Positions 1 through 7,733 of a stretch of 22,664 nucleotides of DNA are shown here, in pieces. Both the position numbers and the translations under genes were made by a program. Position 1 is the stretch's first letter. Every line of letters starts with the position of its first letter. The notes under the pieces were generated by a model, which was not told the origin of the DNA, ran no database searches, and saw nothing but the letters and a program-made list of their open reading frames with translations. This DNA comes from Dehalococcoidia bacterium (GTDB taxonomy: Bacteria > Chloroflexota > Dehalococcoidia > Lucifugimonadales > SHYF01): assembly GCA_009692985.1 (NCBI GenBank), contig SHYF01000002.1, positions 1 to 22,664 of the forward strand. The letters run 5' to 3'.

Positions 1-230
1 ATGGGTAGGGTCCTCCCGTGGACGCCATGAAATCCGTAGGGCTGTGAGCCTTCCAGAAGGTGCACCAAGTTGCCGGAGCAGCCAATGCCCGCTACCACTA
101 CGTTCTTTTCCATGGGAGTCTCCAACTTCGCTATCCGCTCCTCCATGGCCCACTCCATTGCGCGGCGGACTCCAAAGTCGCCGCAGCCAGGGCACCACTT
201 GAAATCGTACTCTTGGTTTGTTGCGCTCAC
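1..230 (-). CDS. korB: 2-oxoacid:ferredoxin oxidoreductase, beta subunit (N-terminal part)
   Basis: This is the thiamine-diphosphate-binding beta subunit of a 2-oxoglutarate/2-oxoacid:ferredoxin oxidoreductase, which with KorA converts a 2-oxoacid plus CoA to an acyl-CoA, CO2 and reduced ferredoxin. Only the first 76 codons are present and the gene runs off the left edge. The visible protein has the family signature in order: KWCPGCGDFGV near residues 11-21, GIGCSG near residue 50, and HGVHGRTLP at the window edge. The GTG start at 230-228 overlaps the korA stop in a GTGA arrangement, so the two are probably translationally coupled. The exact substrate (2-oxoglutarate, pyruvate or another 2-oxoacid) cannot be read from this fragment. 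Confidence 0.93.
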   Translation of the reverse strand, partial: MSATNQEYDFKWCPGCGDFGVRRAMEWAMEERIAKLETPMEKNVVVAGIGCSGNLVHLLEGSQPYGFHGVHGRTLP

Positions 231-1945
231 ACTGTCACCGCCTTCCTCTGGTGGAGTTTTGCACGTTCTCTGATCCTGCCCATGAGGTTGCTGACCTTGA
301 AGGGCAAACCTGTGTACTGGGTGATAGACTCTGCGCGTACGCCTTGGGACCTCAGTACTGAGGAAAACTGGCCCAAGAAGTTGAGCTCAGGCACCAATAC
401 TAACTCTTTGCGCCGAAGCTCTTCCAGCAGCTTGGGGGGTAGGGGGTGCAGGTACATGGTGTAGTACCAGCCTATCACATCCCCTTGCTCCAGCAGCGTC
501 CGGTAGGCCTCTTTTGCCGGTCCCTTGGAGCCGCCCCAGGGCATGATGGCTATAGGCTCATCCCCGTATTCGCGCTCATAGGTGCCATCCTGTAGGAGGG
601 CCAGCTTGCTAAAGCGGCGTTGAGTCATCTGAATGTGGCGGCCAGGCAGGTGGGTGGTGTCGCCGATGGCGTCATGCTCACTGCCGTTGGCCACGTAGGA
701 GCCGGGATTCCCAGGTATTGGCATGGGAGATAGCTTGAAACCGTCGTACCGCTGGTAGCCATTGGTCCCATGATACTCCAGCCGCCTTTCGACCACCAGC
801 TTGCTCAAGTCAGGCTTGGGAAAGTTCTGGGCCGCTTCAGATAACATCTGCTCGCTCAGCACCACCACCGGGCCCTGGTACCGCTCGGCCCAGTTCAGGG
901 CTGCGACTGCGGCGTAGAAGCACTCCTCTACCGTACCTGGCGCAATGACGGGCAGCATCACGTCTCCATGCGCTGGAGTCAGCGCCGCCAACAGGTCTGA
1001 CTGCTCTGTCTTGGTGGGAAGGCCAGTAGCCGGCCCGCCACGTTGTACGTCAACTATGACCTCTGGAATCTCGGCCATCCAGGCTAGCCCAATGCCCTCG
1101 CTCATCAAGGAGAAACCTGGCCCCGCCGTAGCTGTCATGGCCTTTTTCCCCGCAAAGCCCGCACCGGTTATCGAGTTGATTGCCTCAATCTCAGAGCTAG
1201 CCTGGTATGTGAACTTGCCTGGGCCTAAGAGGTTGCGCTCCATATAAGTCAGGATGGGCGTGGCGGGGGATATGGGATAGCCTATGTACACGTCAAGGCC
1301 AGCGGCGACTGCGCCCACCGAAAAGGCGTCGTTGCCCTTAATCAGGATTTGGCGGTAATCGGGCTTATGAGGCTCTGGCAGGATGCCGACGCTGAAGCCG
1401 CTCTTGCCAACCTCCTGCCGTCCCAGGCTTAGGGCCTGGATGTTGGCACGTATGATTTCATCGTCTCCAGGGCGACCGCGACTGAACCGAGCGGTCACGA
1501 AAGTCTCCAGGAACTCCTGGGGCATTCCGACCAGCTGTGCAAAGGCACCTATGACTATCATGTTCTCGGCCCTGGCGTTGCCTGTGGACTTGGCCATTTC
1601 GCTGAAGGCCATGCCAAGGCTGTGGCCGTCCGGCTCTAGCTGGAACTCCTCGGAGTTGTAGATGATCACACCGCCGTCTCGTACCTCTGCGCGGTGGATG
1701 TCATAAGCTTCACGGTTGAACGCCACCAGGACATCCAGTTCGTCTCCTGGACTCAGGATGGGCGTTGCGCCAATGCGCACCTGGGCGAAGGTAGGTCCTC
1801 CCAGGATCTGGGATGGAAAGGTCGAATACGTTAGGACGTGATAGCCTACCTGGGACGCGGCCTGGGCAAGTCCTTCGGCAGCTGTGACCATGCCCTGGCC
1901 ACCCTCTCCAGCGAAGCGGGCCACAAAGTCTTGCTTAGCCTTCAT
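227..1945 (-). CDS. korA: 2-oxoacid:ferredoxin oxidoreductase, fused gamma-alpha subunit
   Basis: Catalytic partner of KorB, 572 residues. The N-terminal ~185 residues are the gamma domain (AGEGGQG near residues 12-18). The rest is the alpha (pyrimidine-binding) domain, with GYPISPATPI, TATAGPGFSLMSEG and QRGGPATGLPTKTEQSDL. This gamma-alpha fusion is the common form of KorA. The ATG at 1945 is preferred: an AGGAGG Shine-Dalgarno (complement of 1954-1959) lies 8 nt upstream, while the in-frame TTG at 1951 is only 2 nt from it. The stop overlaps the korB GTG by 4 bp. The pair is transcribed away from rplS. I see no convincing sigma70 promoter just upstream. Substrate is uncertain. Confidence 0.95.
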   Translation of the reverse strand: MKAKQDFVARFAGEGGQGMVTAAEGLAQAASQVGYHVLTYSTFPSQILGGPTFAQVRIGATPILSPGDELDVLVAFNREAYDIHRAEVRDGGVIIYNSEEFQLEPDGHSLGMAFSEMAKSTGNARAENMIVIGAFAQLVGMPQEFLETFVTARFSRGRPGDDEIIRANIQALSLGRQEVGKSGFSVGILPEPHKPDYRQILIKGNDAFSVGAVAAGLDVYIGYPISPATPILTYMERNLLGPGKFTYQASSEIEAINSITGAGFAGKKAMTATAGPGFSLMSEGIGLAWMAEIPEVIVDVQRGGPATGLPTKTEQSDLLAALTPAHGDVMLPVIAPGTVEECFYAAVAALNWAERYQGPVVVLSEQMLSEAAQNFPKPDLSKLVVERRLEYHGTNGYQRYDGFKLSPMPIPGNPGSYVANGSEHDAIGDTTHLPGRHIQMTQRRFSKLALLQDGTYEREYGDEPIAIMPWGGSKGPAKEAYRTLLEQGDVIGWYYTMYLHPLPPKLLEELRRKELVLVPELNFLGQFSSVLRSQGVRAESITQYTGLPFKVSNLMGRIRERAKLHQRKAVTV

Positions 1946-1959
1946 TAACAACCCCTCCT

Positions 1960-2501
1960 GAAAAAAGGCAAATGTTAGTTGAATGAGCGGGGATAGCCTG
2001 CGTGGTCAATTGGGACACCTTCGACAAGGAAAAACTGTTTTCTGCGAAGCCAGGGAGGCAGGCGTGGGCTTGGTGCGTAGTCATCGTTGTTGTGCCGATG
2101 CGTCAGAAGACCAGAAAGCCGACCGTTCTTGGGGAAACACAGTAACTTCCCCACACGAGGCTGTCAATAAGGAAGGCTACCCTAATCAGTGGCAACGGTG
2201 GCATTTATGCTTTAAGTCTAGCATCGGCCTTCGTCCCATGTCAACATTGCCGCTAGCTGTTTAGCCTGGCGCTTCTACGAAATCCGTAAAGTCTCTTACG
2301 CAGGCATCTAAGGCTCTCGGCGCGTCGCTGGGCAGTCAATGTTTCAGTGTAGTTGTCAATGGTTATTGCCAGCATGGTTTCCTCCATCTGCCACGGGGCA
2401 CTGGCAGTTGAACCGCAGGACCTCTTCCAAGCAGACCACAGGCTCCGGGACGGTAGGCCTAATCGTTTCGAGGCGGCGGCTGGTGGAAGGCAGGGGTTCT
2501 C
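1960..2501. other. Gene-poor divergent spacer between korA and rplS
   Basis: About 540 bp without a convincing gene. Short open frames here lack ribosome-binding sites and recognisable motifs. Visible structure is a 7-bp hairpin with a 10-nt loop at 2130-2153 (TGGGGAA / TTCCCCA) and the 46-nt dispersed repeat at 2273-2318. I looked for signatures of RNase P RNA, tmRNA, SRP RNA and tRNA and saw none. The length leaves room for a leader or small RNA, but nothing in the sequence proves one. Confidence 0.5.
2273..2318 (+). repeat. 46-nt dispersed repeat, copy 1
   Basis: Matches 13645-13690 at 39 of 46 positions without gaps. The first 17 bases and the last 12 are identical. It contains the inverted pair CGTAA / TTACG. 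In copy 2 the same stem is one pair longer (CGTAAG / CTTACG). Both copies are intergenic, in the same orientation, and upstream of a promoter and a plus-strand gene. Function unknown. Confidence 0.6.
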
Positions 2502-2530
2502 TTTACAATCTCACGATTGCAGGTTACACT
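2502..2530 (+). promoter_or_regulatory. Sigma70-type promoter for rplS
   Basis: TTTACA at 2502-2507 and TACACT at 2525-2530 are separated by 17 bp. Transcription would start near 2537, about 40 nt before the rplS ATG. It is called by similarity to the consensus only. Confidence 0.5.
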
Positions 2531-2577
2531 ACTATCCAATTTTACGACTGGGTCCGTCGCTCTGAGGTTGTTTTTCC

Positions 2578-2922
2578 ATGAACGCTGAAACAATAATTCC
2601 GGTAGTTCGCAACCCCAAAGTCCAGGAGTTCCGCCCAGGGGATACGGTCAAGGTAAGCCTCCGTGTCCGCGAGGGCGAGCGGGAGCGTACCCAGGCATTC
2701 GAGGGCCTGGTAATCCGGCAGCAGGGCAGGGGCCCCGGCACCTCCTTCACTGTCCGGCGTGTGGCGGCCCACGGCATTGGCGTGGAGCGCACCTTTCCAA
2801 TCTACTCGCCGCGCCTGGAAGCTGTGGACCTTGTCCGCCATGGCCAGGTGCGCCGCGCCAAGCTGTTCTACCAGCGGCAGCGGTTCGGCAAGGCCGCACG
2901 CATCAAAGAGAAGCGGTACTAG
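2578..2922 (+). CDS. rplS: 50S ribosomal protein L19
   Basis: Large-subunit protein at the 30S-50S interface, 114 residues, the usual L19 length. Recognised from [20 protein letters not shown] at the N-terminus, then [15 protein letters not shown], then [11 protein letters not shown] with a basic tail RRAKLFYQR. The ATG is preceded by GAGG at 2564-2567, 10 nt away. It is the first gene of the plus-strand housekeeping block and has its own predicted promoter. The trmD/rimM/rpsP genes that often accompany rplS are not next to it. A palindromic repeat follows the stop directly and may isolate it from priA. Confidence 0.97.
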   Translation: MNAETIIPVVRNPKVQEFRPGDTVKVSLRVREGERERTQAFEGLVIRQQGRGPGTSFTVRRVAAHGIGVERTFPIYSPRLEAVDLVRHGQVRRAKLFYQRQRFGKAARIKEKRY

Positions 2923-2923
2923 G

Positions 2924-3020
2924 GACCATCCCCCTGGCCCCGTTCCTTGAAGGAAAGGGGTAAAGAAGAGAGAAGATATGGGGGGACGCCCCCCATTCCC
3001 ACCGTCCCTTCGGCTTCCCC
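2924..3020 (-). repeat. G-rich hairpin repeat, copy A (inverted orientation)
   Basis: Intergenic copy of the window-wide repeat family, reversed relative to the others. It holds a near-perfect hairpin at 2938-2960 and a perfect 8-bp stem with a 3-nt loop at 2978-2996 (ATGGGGGG / CCCCCCAT). Its outer parts, read on the minus strand, match the copy at 15441-15605: GGGAAGCCGAAGGG on one side and CAGGGGGATGGTC on the other. It fills the rplS-priA gap and could end rplS transcripts by structure, but no T-run follows either hairpin. Confidence 0.8.
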
Positions 3021-3077
3021 ACAACCACCAGCCTCGGCTATGATGGGCGCATGGTTCAGCCCCCATCGGAAGGCCGG

Positions 3078-5414
3078 ATGCCATTTGCCGAGGTTGCTGT
3101 GGACGCCCCTGTCCGAGACGGCCGGACATTCACCTACTCCATACCCACTCACCTGACGGTAGCGCCAGGCCAGATGGTGCAGGTACCCTTTGGGCCGCGC
3201 ATGGCAGACGGCGTTGTCTTCCAGCTTTCTCACACCACCAAGATTGACCTAGTTAGGCCAATTGAAGTGGCGGACCCCCTGGGGCTGCTGGTCTCGTCTC
3301 ATCACCTGGACCTGGCCAGATGGATCAGCGACTACTACATGGCCCCTCTCTACGCAGCCGTGGCGCTCATGCTGCCCCCTGGGTTTCGCAGCCGCACCGT
3401 GGTTTACTTGAAACGGCCCAGCGAAGAGGCCATAGCTTCCTTGGAAGCCGCTCTCCCGGCTAGCTTTCTCAGCCTGTTTTCGGCGAGCCGCCAGAGGGAA
3501 CGAGAGGAGCTTGTGCGCGGGAAGCTGGACCAGAAGGCCGGTAGAACCCTGGACAGGCTGATACGGAAGGGTGAAATAGCCCGGTCATGGGAGTGGCGCA
3601 TCCTCAAGGCCCAGCAGGGCCATGCCCCGCCTACGATAGAGGAGAACCCCGTAGCGGAGCCTGCTCTTACTCCTACCTCTCATCAGGCGCAATCGCTAGC
3701 CCAGATCGCCGCCGCCCTGGATGCCCGCGACCATGCCGCCTTTCTGCTCCAGGGCGTTACGGGCAGCGGCAAGACGGAGGTTTACATTCAATCCCTGTCC
3801 CGCTGCCTGGCCCAGGGCAGAAAGGGCATAGTTTTGGTGCCAGAGATATCCCTGACGCCCCAGATGGTGCAGCGGTTCGAGGCCCGTTTCCCTGGCAAAG
3901 TAGCGGTGCTGCACAGCCGCCTCTCTCCTGCAGACCACACGCGAATGTGGTGGGGACTCTTCCATGGCCGCTACGATGTAGCTATCGGCTCCCGCAGTGC
4001 CCTGTTTGCGCCGGTGCAACCCTTGGGGCTCATCGTCCTGGATGAGGAGCACGAGTGGACGTACAAGCAGGACGAACGAGAGCCTCGCTATCACGCCCGG
4101 GTGGTGGCGCTGCGCCTGGCCCAGCAGACCGACGCCGTGGTGGTGCTGGGCAGCGCCACGCCGGACGTGGTCACATACCACCATGCTCTGGCCGGCCAGA
4201 GCCTGCGCCTTCTTGAGCTACCATACCGTCTGGGAACCTCGGTTCCCGCCGGGGGTCTGGGGGTGTCCCCCAGATTCAATACTCCCCCTCTCCGTATCGG
4301 AGAGGGGGATATAGAGCCTGTCCTGAGCCTGCCGAAGGAGGGTGAGGTGAAGGCTCCTCTGGATAGTGAAGAGGGCGGCGAGCACCATCCCATGGCGCAG
4401 GTGCGCATCGTGGACATGCGCCAGGAGCTGAAGGATGGGAACCGCAGTGTCTTCAGCCGTCCCTTGCAGGAAGCCCTGAAGGAGACCGTCGGCAAGGGCG
4501 ACCAGGCCATCCTGTTCATCAACCGCCGCGGCGCCGCGGGCGTGGTGCAGTGTCGCGATTGCGGCCACGTGGTGCGGTGCCGCACTTGCGACATGCCGCT
4601 TGCATACCACACGGCACCGGAAAGGCTCCTCTGCCATCAGTGCAACCGCCGGTCGAAGATTCCCCAGGCGTGCCCCAACTGTCACAGCGCGAGGATACGA
4701 TACCTGGGCCTTGGCACACAGAAGCTCATGGGCGAGTTGGATGCCTTGCTTCCAAGTGTGACAACGTTGCGGTGGGACAGGGACGTGGCGGAGACAGACC
4801 GTGCCTCCAATACTGTGCTGGAGCGGTTTGCTCGCGGCGAGGCGCAGGTGTTGGTGGGCACGCAGATGGTGGCCAAGGGCCTGCACGTCCCATCCGTCAC
4901 CCTGGTGGGCGCGGTGCTGGCCGACATCGGACTCCACCTGCCCGACTTCCGTTCTGGCGAGCGCGTCTTCCAGCTCCTGTGCCAGGTTGCTGGACGCGCC
5001 GGACGCGGTGACCCTGGCGTCGCTATTGTCCAGACGTACCGGCCTGACCACTATGCCGTGGTGCTGGCGGCCCAGCAGGACTATCCCGCCTTCTACCGCC
5101 AGGAGGTGGCCTACCGCAGGGTGCAGCGGTTGCCTCCCTACGGCCGGCTTATCCGGCTCGTCTTTGCCCACATCAACGACGGAAGGTGTCAGGCAGAGGT
5201 GGAGCGCCTGGGCCGCGTCCTCCGCTACCAGCGCCAAGCGTGGGCCATGACCGAGGTGGATGTGATGGGGCCAGCGCCTGCGTATCCACCACGGCTGCGC
5301 GGCCGCTACCGGTGGCATATCCTGCTGCGCGGCCCCGATCCACGCCTTCTGCTGGACAAGGTGGAGCTATCTCAGGACTGGCTGGTGGACGTGGACCCAG
5401 CAAGCGTGCTGTGA
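3078..5414 (+). CDS. priA: Primosomal protein N' (replication restart helicase PriA)
   Basis: Superfamily 2 3'-5' DNA helicase that reloads the replisome at stalled forks; 778 residues from this start. Order: N-terminal 3'-end-binding domain (MPFAEVAVDAPVRDGRTFTY), Walker A GVTGSGKTEVY (Lys about 232), DEEH box (322-325), eight zinc-binding cysteines as four CxxC pairs (492-535), then a helicase C lobe with QVAGRAGRG. The ATG at 3078 is chosen because it aligns with the E. coli N-terminus and has GGAAGG just upstream; an in-frame ATG at 3051 would add nine residues. Unusual: residues about 385-441, between the ELPYR segment and the conserved VRIVDMR segment, include extra sequence encoded by a palindromic repeat. 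All helicase motifs remain intact. Confidence 0.96.
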   Translation: MPFAEVAVDAPVRDGRTFTYSIPTHLTVAPGQMVQVPFGPRMADGVVFQLSHTTKIDLVRPIEVADPLGLLVSSHHLDLARWISDYYMAPLYAAVALMLPPGFRSRTVVYLKRPSEEAIASLEAALPASFLSLFSASRQREREELVRGKLDQKAGRTLDRLIRKGEIARSWEWRILKAQQGHAPPTIEENPVAEPALTPTSHQAQSLAQIAAALDARDHAAFLLQGVTGSGKTEVYIQSLSRCLAQGRKGIVLVPEISLTPQMVQRFEARFPGKVAVLHSRLSPADHTRMWWGLFHGRYDVAIGSRSALFAPVQPLGLIVLDEEHEWTYKQDEREPRYHARVVALRLAQQTDAVVVLGSATPDVVTYHHALAGQSLRLLELPYRLGTSVPAGGLGVSPRFNTPPLRIGEGDIEPVLSLPKEGEVKAPLDSEEGGEHHPMAQVRIVDMRQELKDGNRSVFSRPLQEALKETVGKGDQAILFINRRGAAGVVQCRDCGHVVRCRTCDMPLAYHTAPERLLCHQCNRRSKIPQACPNCHSARIRYLGLGTQKLMGELDALLPSVTTLRWDRDVAETDRASNTVLERFARGEAQVLVGTQMVAKGLHVPSVTLVGAVLADIGLHLPDFRSGERVFQLLCQVAGRAGRGDPGVAIVQTYRPDHYAVVLAAQQDYPAFYRQEVAYRRVQRLPPYGRLIRLVFAHINDGRCQAEVERLGRVLRYQRQAWAMTEVDVMGPAPAYPPRLRGRYRWHILLRGPDPRLLLDKVELSQDWLVDVDPASVL
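4241..4355 (+). repeat. G-rich hairpin repeat, copy B, in frame inside priA
   Basis: Same family as the intergenic copies. It has a perfect 7-bp stem with TGT loop at 4257-4273 (CTGGGGG / CCCCCAG) and a perfect 11-bp stem with TAT loop at 4284-4308 (CCCCCTCTCCG / CGGAGAGGGGG). A GAGCCTGCCGAAGG motif follows near 4325, related to the GAGCTTGTCGAA motif at 10708. It is read through in the priA frame with no stop and encodes a Gly/Pro/Glu-rich segment. The insertion probably extends past the core, to about 4230-4400. Confidence 0.82.
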
Positions 5415-5449
5415 GGGATAGCCCCGCGTTCGTGCAGCAGCCCAAATGG

Positions 5450-5548
5450 GGAGCCCCGAGGGGCCACGCCCCTCGGGAAGGGGTCGCCCAGGGGTAAACC
5501 CCTTGCCCCTTCTTCCGCATCGCGGGAGAAGGGGCAAGGGGGATGAGG
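5450..5548 (+). repeat. G-rich hairpin repeat, copy C
   Basis: Three hairpins in series in the priA-def gap. The first is a perfect 10-bp stem with CAC loop at 5455-5477. The second is a short GGGG-TAAA-CCCC at 5491-5502. The third is a 20-bp stem with a 3-nt loop and one G-T pair at 5499-5541. The third shares bases with the second, so they would be alternative folds. No T-run follows, so this is not a classical intrinsic terminator. Confidence 0.75.
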
Positions 5549-5607
5549 GCGAGGCCCGGAAGGGTCACGTGGACTTCTGAAAGACCTGTGCCTCGGGCTT
5601 TCCCACC

Positions 5608-5637
5608 TTTACACCTGCCTCGTAGCACCCCTATAAT
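5608..5637 (+). promoter_or_regulatory. Sigma70-type promoter for def
   Basis: TTTACA at 5608-5613 and a perfect TATAAT at 5632-5637 are separated by 18 bp. Transcription would begin near 5644, giving a leader of about 53 nt before the def GTG. This suggests the def-cca-secD-secF run can be transcribed independently of priA. Confidence 0.6.
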
Positions 5638-5696
5638 AGCTCCGGAATGCGTAGCTTCGTTACCAGGCTATCCCAAGCTCTCGAAGAGGTATTGCA

Positions 5697-6215
5697 GTGG
5701 CTTTGCTGAATCTAAGGATCGTCCCTGACCCGGTGCTGCGCCGGAAGACCAGGCATGTCCGCAACATAGATGCGTCCATTCAGCGCCTCGTGGACGACAT
5801 GCTGGAGACAATGCACCATGAAGGGGGCGTCGGACTGGCGGCCAACCAGGTGGGCGTGCTTCACCGTGTCGCAGTCATCCACCTTCCCGAGGCCGAGGAG
5901 CCTATCGTGCTAATCAACCCGGAGGTGCTGCGCCGCGAAGGACAGCGCGAAGTGGAGGAGGGATGTCTCAGCATCCCAGGCTATCGTGCTATGCTGTTCC
6001 GCTCCGTTACAGTGCGGGTCAAGGCCCAGGATCGCGAGGGTAAGCCAATTCGCATCAAGGCGCAGGAGCTTCTGGCCCAGGCACTGGAGCACGAGATAGA
6101 CCACCTCAACGGCATTCTCTACATTGACCACCTGGAAAGCCACGAGAAGTTGTACAAGTTTCCTGCGGAGTCGGAAGAGCTTTCGGAAGAGCCAGTGGAG
6201 GCCGGCGTTGGCTGA
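5697..6215 (+). CDS. def: Peptide deformylase
   Basis: Metalloenzyme that removes the N-formyl group from nascent proteins in the cytoplasm; 172 residues. All three family motifs are present: GVGLAANQVG (residues about 44-53), EEGCLSIPG with the metal-binding Cys at 90, and HEIDHLNG with metal ligands His132 and His136 and catalytic Glu133. Translation starts at GTG, with GAGGT at 5686-5690 six nt upstream. The C-terminal tail is Glu-rich. The usual partner fmt (methionyl-tRNA formyltransferase) is not adjacent; cca follows after 15 bp. Confidence 0.96.
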   Translation: MALLNLRIVPDPVLRRKTRHVRNIDASIQRLVDDMLETMHHEGGVGLAANQVGVLHRVAVIHLPEAEEPIVLINPEVLRREGQREVEEGCLSIPGYRAMLFRSVTVRVKAQDREGKPIRIKAQELLAQALEHEIDHLNGILYIDHLESHEKLYKFPAESEELSEEPVEAGVG

Positions 6216-6230
6216 CACCGGGGCCGTGCC

Positions 6231-7733
6231 TTGAACGCTCTTTCCATGACCGCCATTGGCCCGTTGACTCCAAGGGTTGTCGCCTTCTTGCATCGGCTGC
6301 TGCCCATTCTGCCCGCCGAGCCTGAGCCTCACATGGTAGGCGGCTTCGTGCGCGATGCGCTGCTGGGTCGCGCTACTCGCGATATGGACATCACAGTCGG
6401 CGCTGATGCCGTTGCGGTGGCCCGGCGTATGGCCGATGCCCTGGGCGGCGCATTCGTCCTGCTGGACGAGCCGCGCAAGGTTGCCCGCGTGGTGGTGCAG
6501 GAAGGCGGAGAGACATGGCTTGTGGACGTGGCCTCTTTGCAGGGGGACCGCATGGAGGACTTGGCGCGCCGCGACTTCACCATTGACGCCATGAGCGTGC
6601 CTATCAAGGCGCTCGTGATGGATGAGTGGCAGGGGCACATCCTGGACCCCTTCGGCGGCAGGACAGACCTGGAAAGCGGTGTGATACGCGCTGTAAGCTC
6701 ACGAGTGTTCCAGGAGGACGGCCTGCGGCTGCTCCGCGCCGTCCGCCTCGCTGCATCCCTGGGATTCGACATCGAAGCAGGGACTCAGGACATGATACGC
6801 CGGGATGCAGGCGCCCTGGCGGGCGTCTCCGCCGAGCGGGTCCGCGACGAGTTCCTGGACATCCTGGCATCTGGCAAGGCGATGCGGCACGTATATCTCC
6901 TGGATGACCTCACCTTGCTTTGCCGGGTGGTGCCGGAGTTGGAGGAGGGCAGGGGGCTAACCCAGCCCAAAGAGCACTATTGGGACGTTCTACGCCATAA
7001 CATTGAGACCGTGGGAGTCGTGGAAGGTTTGCTGGAGCGCACCTGGGAGCCGGAGTGGGTGCTGGAAGCGATCCCCTGGGATGCAGCCCAGGCCGCTCGC
7101 TTCGAGGAGGTAGTGGGAGAGGGGCATACCCGTGGCACGTTTCTCAAGCTGGCGGGCCTTCTCCATGACATCGCCAAACCGGCAACCCGCACCGTGGATG
7201 AGGAAGGGCGAATACGGTTCAAGGGACACCAGAGCCAGGGCGCTACCACAGCCCAGGCAGTTCTAGGGCGGCTGCGACTGAGCCGGAGAACCATTGATAT
7301 GATTGCGGCGCAGATAGAGCACCATCTAAGGCCAGCCCAGATGAGCCAGGAGGCGGAGCTTGCCACGCCCAAGGCAGTGTACCGCTACTTCCGCAGTGCC
7401 GGCGACGTAGCCATAGATATCCTATACTTGAACCTGGCGGATTATCTGGCCGCTCGCGGGCCGCGCCTGGAGCGCGAGGAGTGGGCGGCCTACACTGCGA
7501 AGGTGCGGCATATAATGGTAACAGGCGCGGCCCAGGAACAGCCCATTCAAGCGCAGCCCCTGGTGGATGGCCATGCCCTTATGGGATACTTTCATCTGCC
7601 GCCTGGGCCGCTGGTGGGCCGGCTCCTGGAGGCGATTCGGGAGGCTCAGGCCACCGGAGAGGTGGCTACCAGGGAAGCGGCGCTGGCCCTGGTCAAGCAG
7701 ATGCTCTCTACTGAAAAAGGAGAAAGCGTGTAA
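6231..7733 (+). CDS. cca: tRNA nucleotidyltransferase (CCA-adding type, class II) with HD domain
   Basis: Adds or repairs the 3'-CCA end of tRNAs; 500 residues. The class II nucleotidyltransferase head shows GGFVRDALLGR (residue 37 on) and the catalytic DMD at 51-53. It is followed by RRDFTIDAM and EDGLRLLRAVRLAASLGF of the poly(A)/CCA polymerase family. An HD metal-dependent phosphohydrolase motif, LLHDIAKP, lies at 312-313. The start is uncertain: TTG at 6231, or ATG at 6246 giving MTAIGPLTP; neither has a strong Shine-Dalgarno. The stop overlaps the secD start by 1 bp (TAATG). A-adding or CC-adding specialisation cannot be excluded from sequence alone. Confidence 0.9.
   Translation: MNALSMTAIGPLTPRVVAFLHRLLPILPAEPEPHMVGGFVRDALLGRATRDMDITVGADAVAVARRMADALGGAFVLLDEPRKVARVVVQEGGETWLVDVASLQGDRMEDLARRDFTIDAMSVPIKALVMDEWQGHILDPFGGRTDLESGVIRAVSSRVFQEDGLRLLRAVRLAASLGFDIEAGTQDMIRRDAGALAGVSAERVRDEFLDILASGKAMRHVYLLDDLTLLCRVVPELEEGRGLTQPKEHYWDVLRHNIETVGVVEGLLERTWEPEWVLEAIPWDAAQAARFEEVVGEGHTRGTFLKLAGLLHDIAKPATRTVDEEGRIRFKGHQSQGATTAQAVLGRLRLSRRTIDMIAAQIEHHLRPAQMSQEAELATPKAVYRYFRSAGDVAIDILYLNLADYLAARGPRLEREEWAAYTAKVRHIMVTGAAQEQPIQAQPLVDGHALMGYFHLPPGPLVGRLLEAIREAQATGEVATREAALALVKQMLSTEKGESV

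Noticed and set aside
1983..2264. 93-codon plus-strand frame in the korA-rplS spacer
   Set aside because: No Shine-Dalgarno, no motif, and composition unlike the real genes nearby.
2339..2581. 80-codon frame running into the rplS start
   Set aside because: It overlaps the rplS promoter and start and has no motif or ribosome-binding site.
4218..5318. Long open frame (366 codons) on the minus strand
   Set aside because: It lies wholly antisense to conserved priA codons, has no recognisable domain or ribosome-binding site, and reflects high-GC codon bias.
5499..5541. Rho-independent terminator at the 20-bp hairpin after priA
   Set aside because: No T-run follows on either strand, and the hairpin belongs to the dispersed repeat family. 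A transcript-ending role remains possible but is not shown.
5910..6638. 242-codon minus-strand frame
   Set aside because: Antisense to def and cca, which both show intact family motifs.
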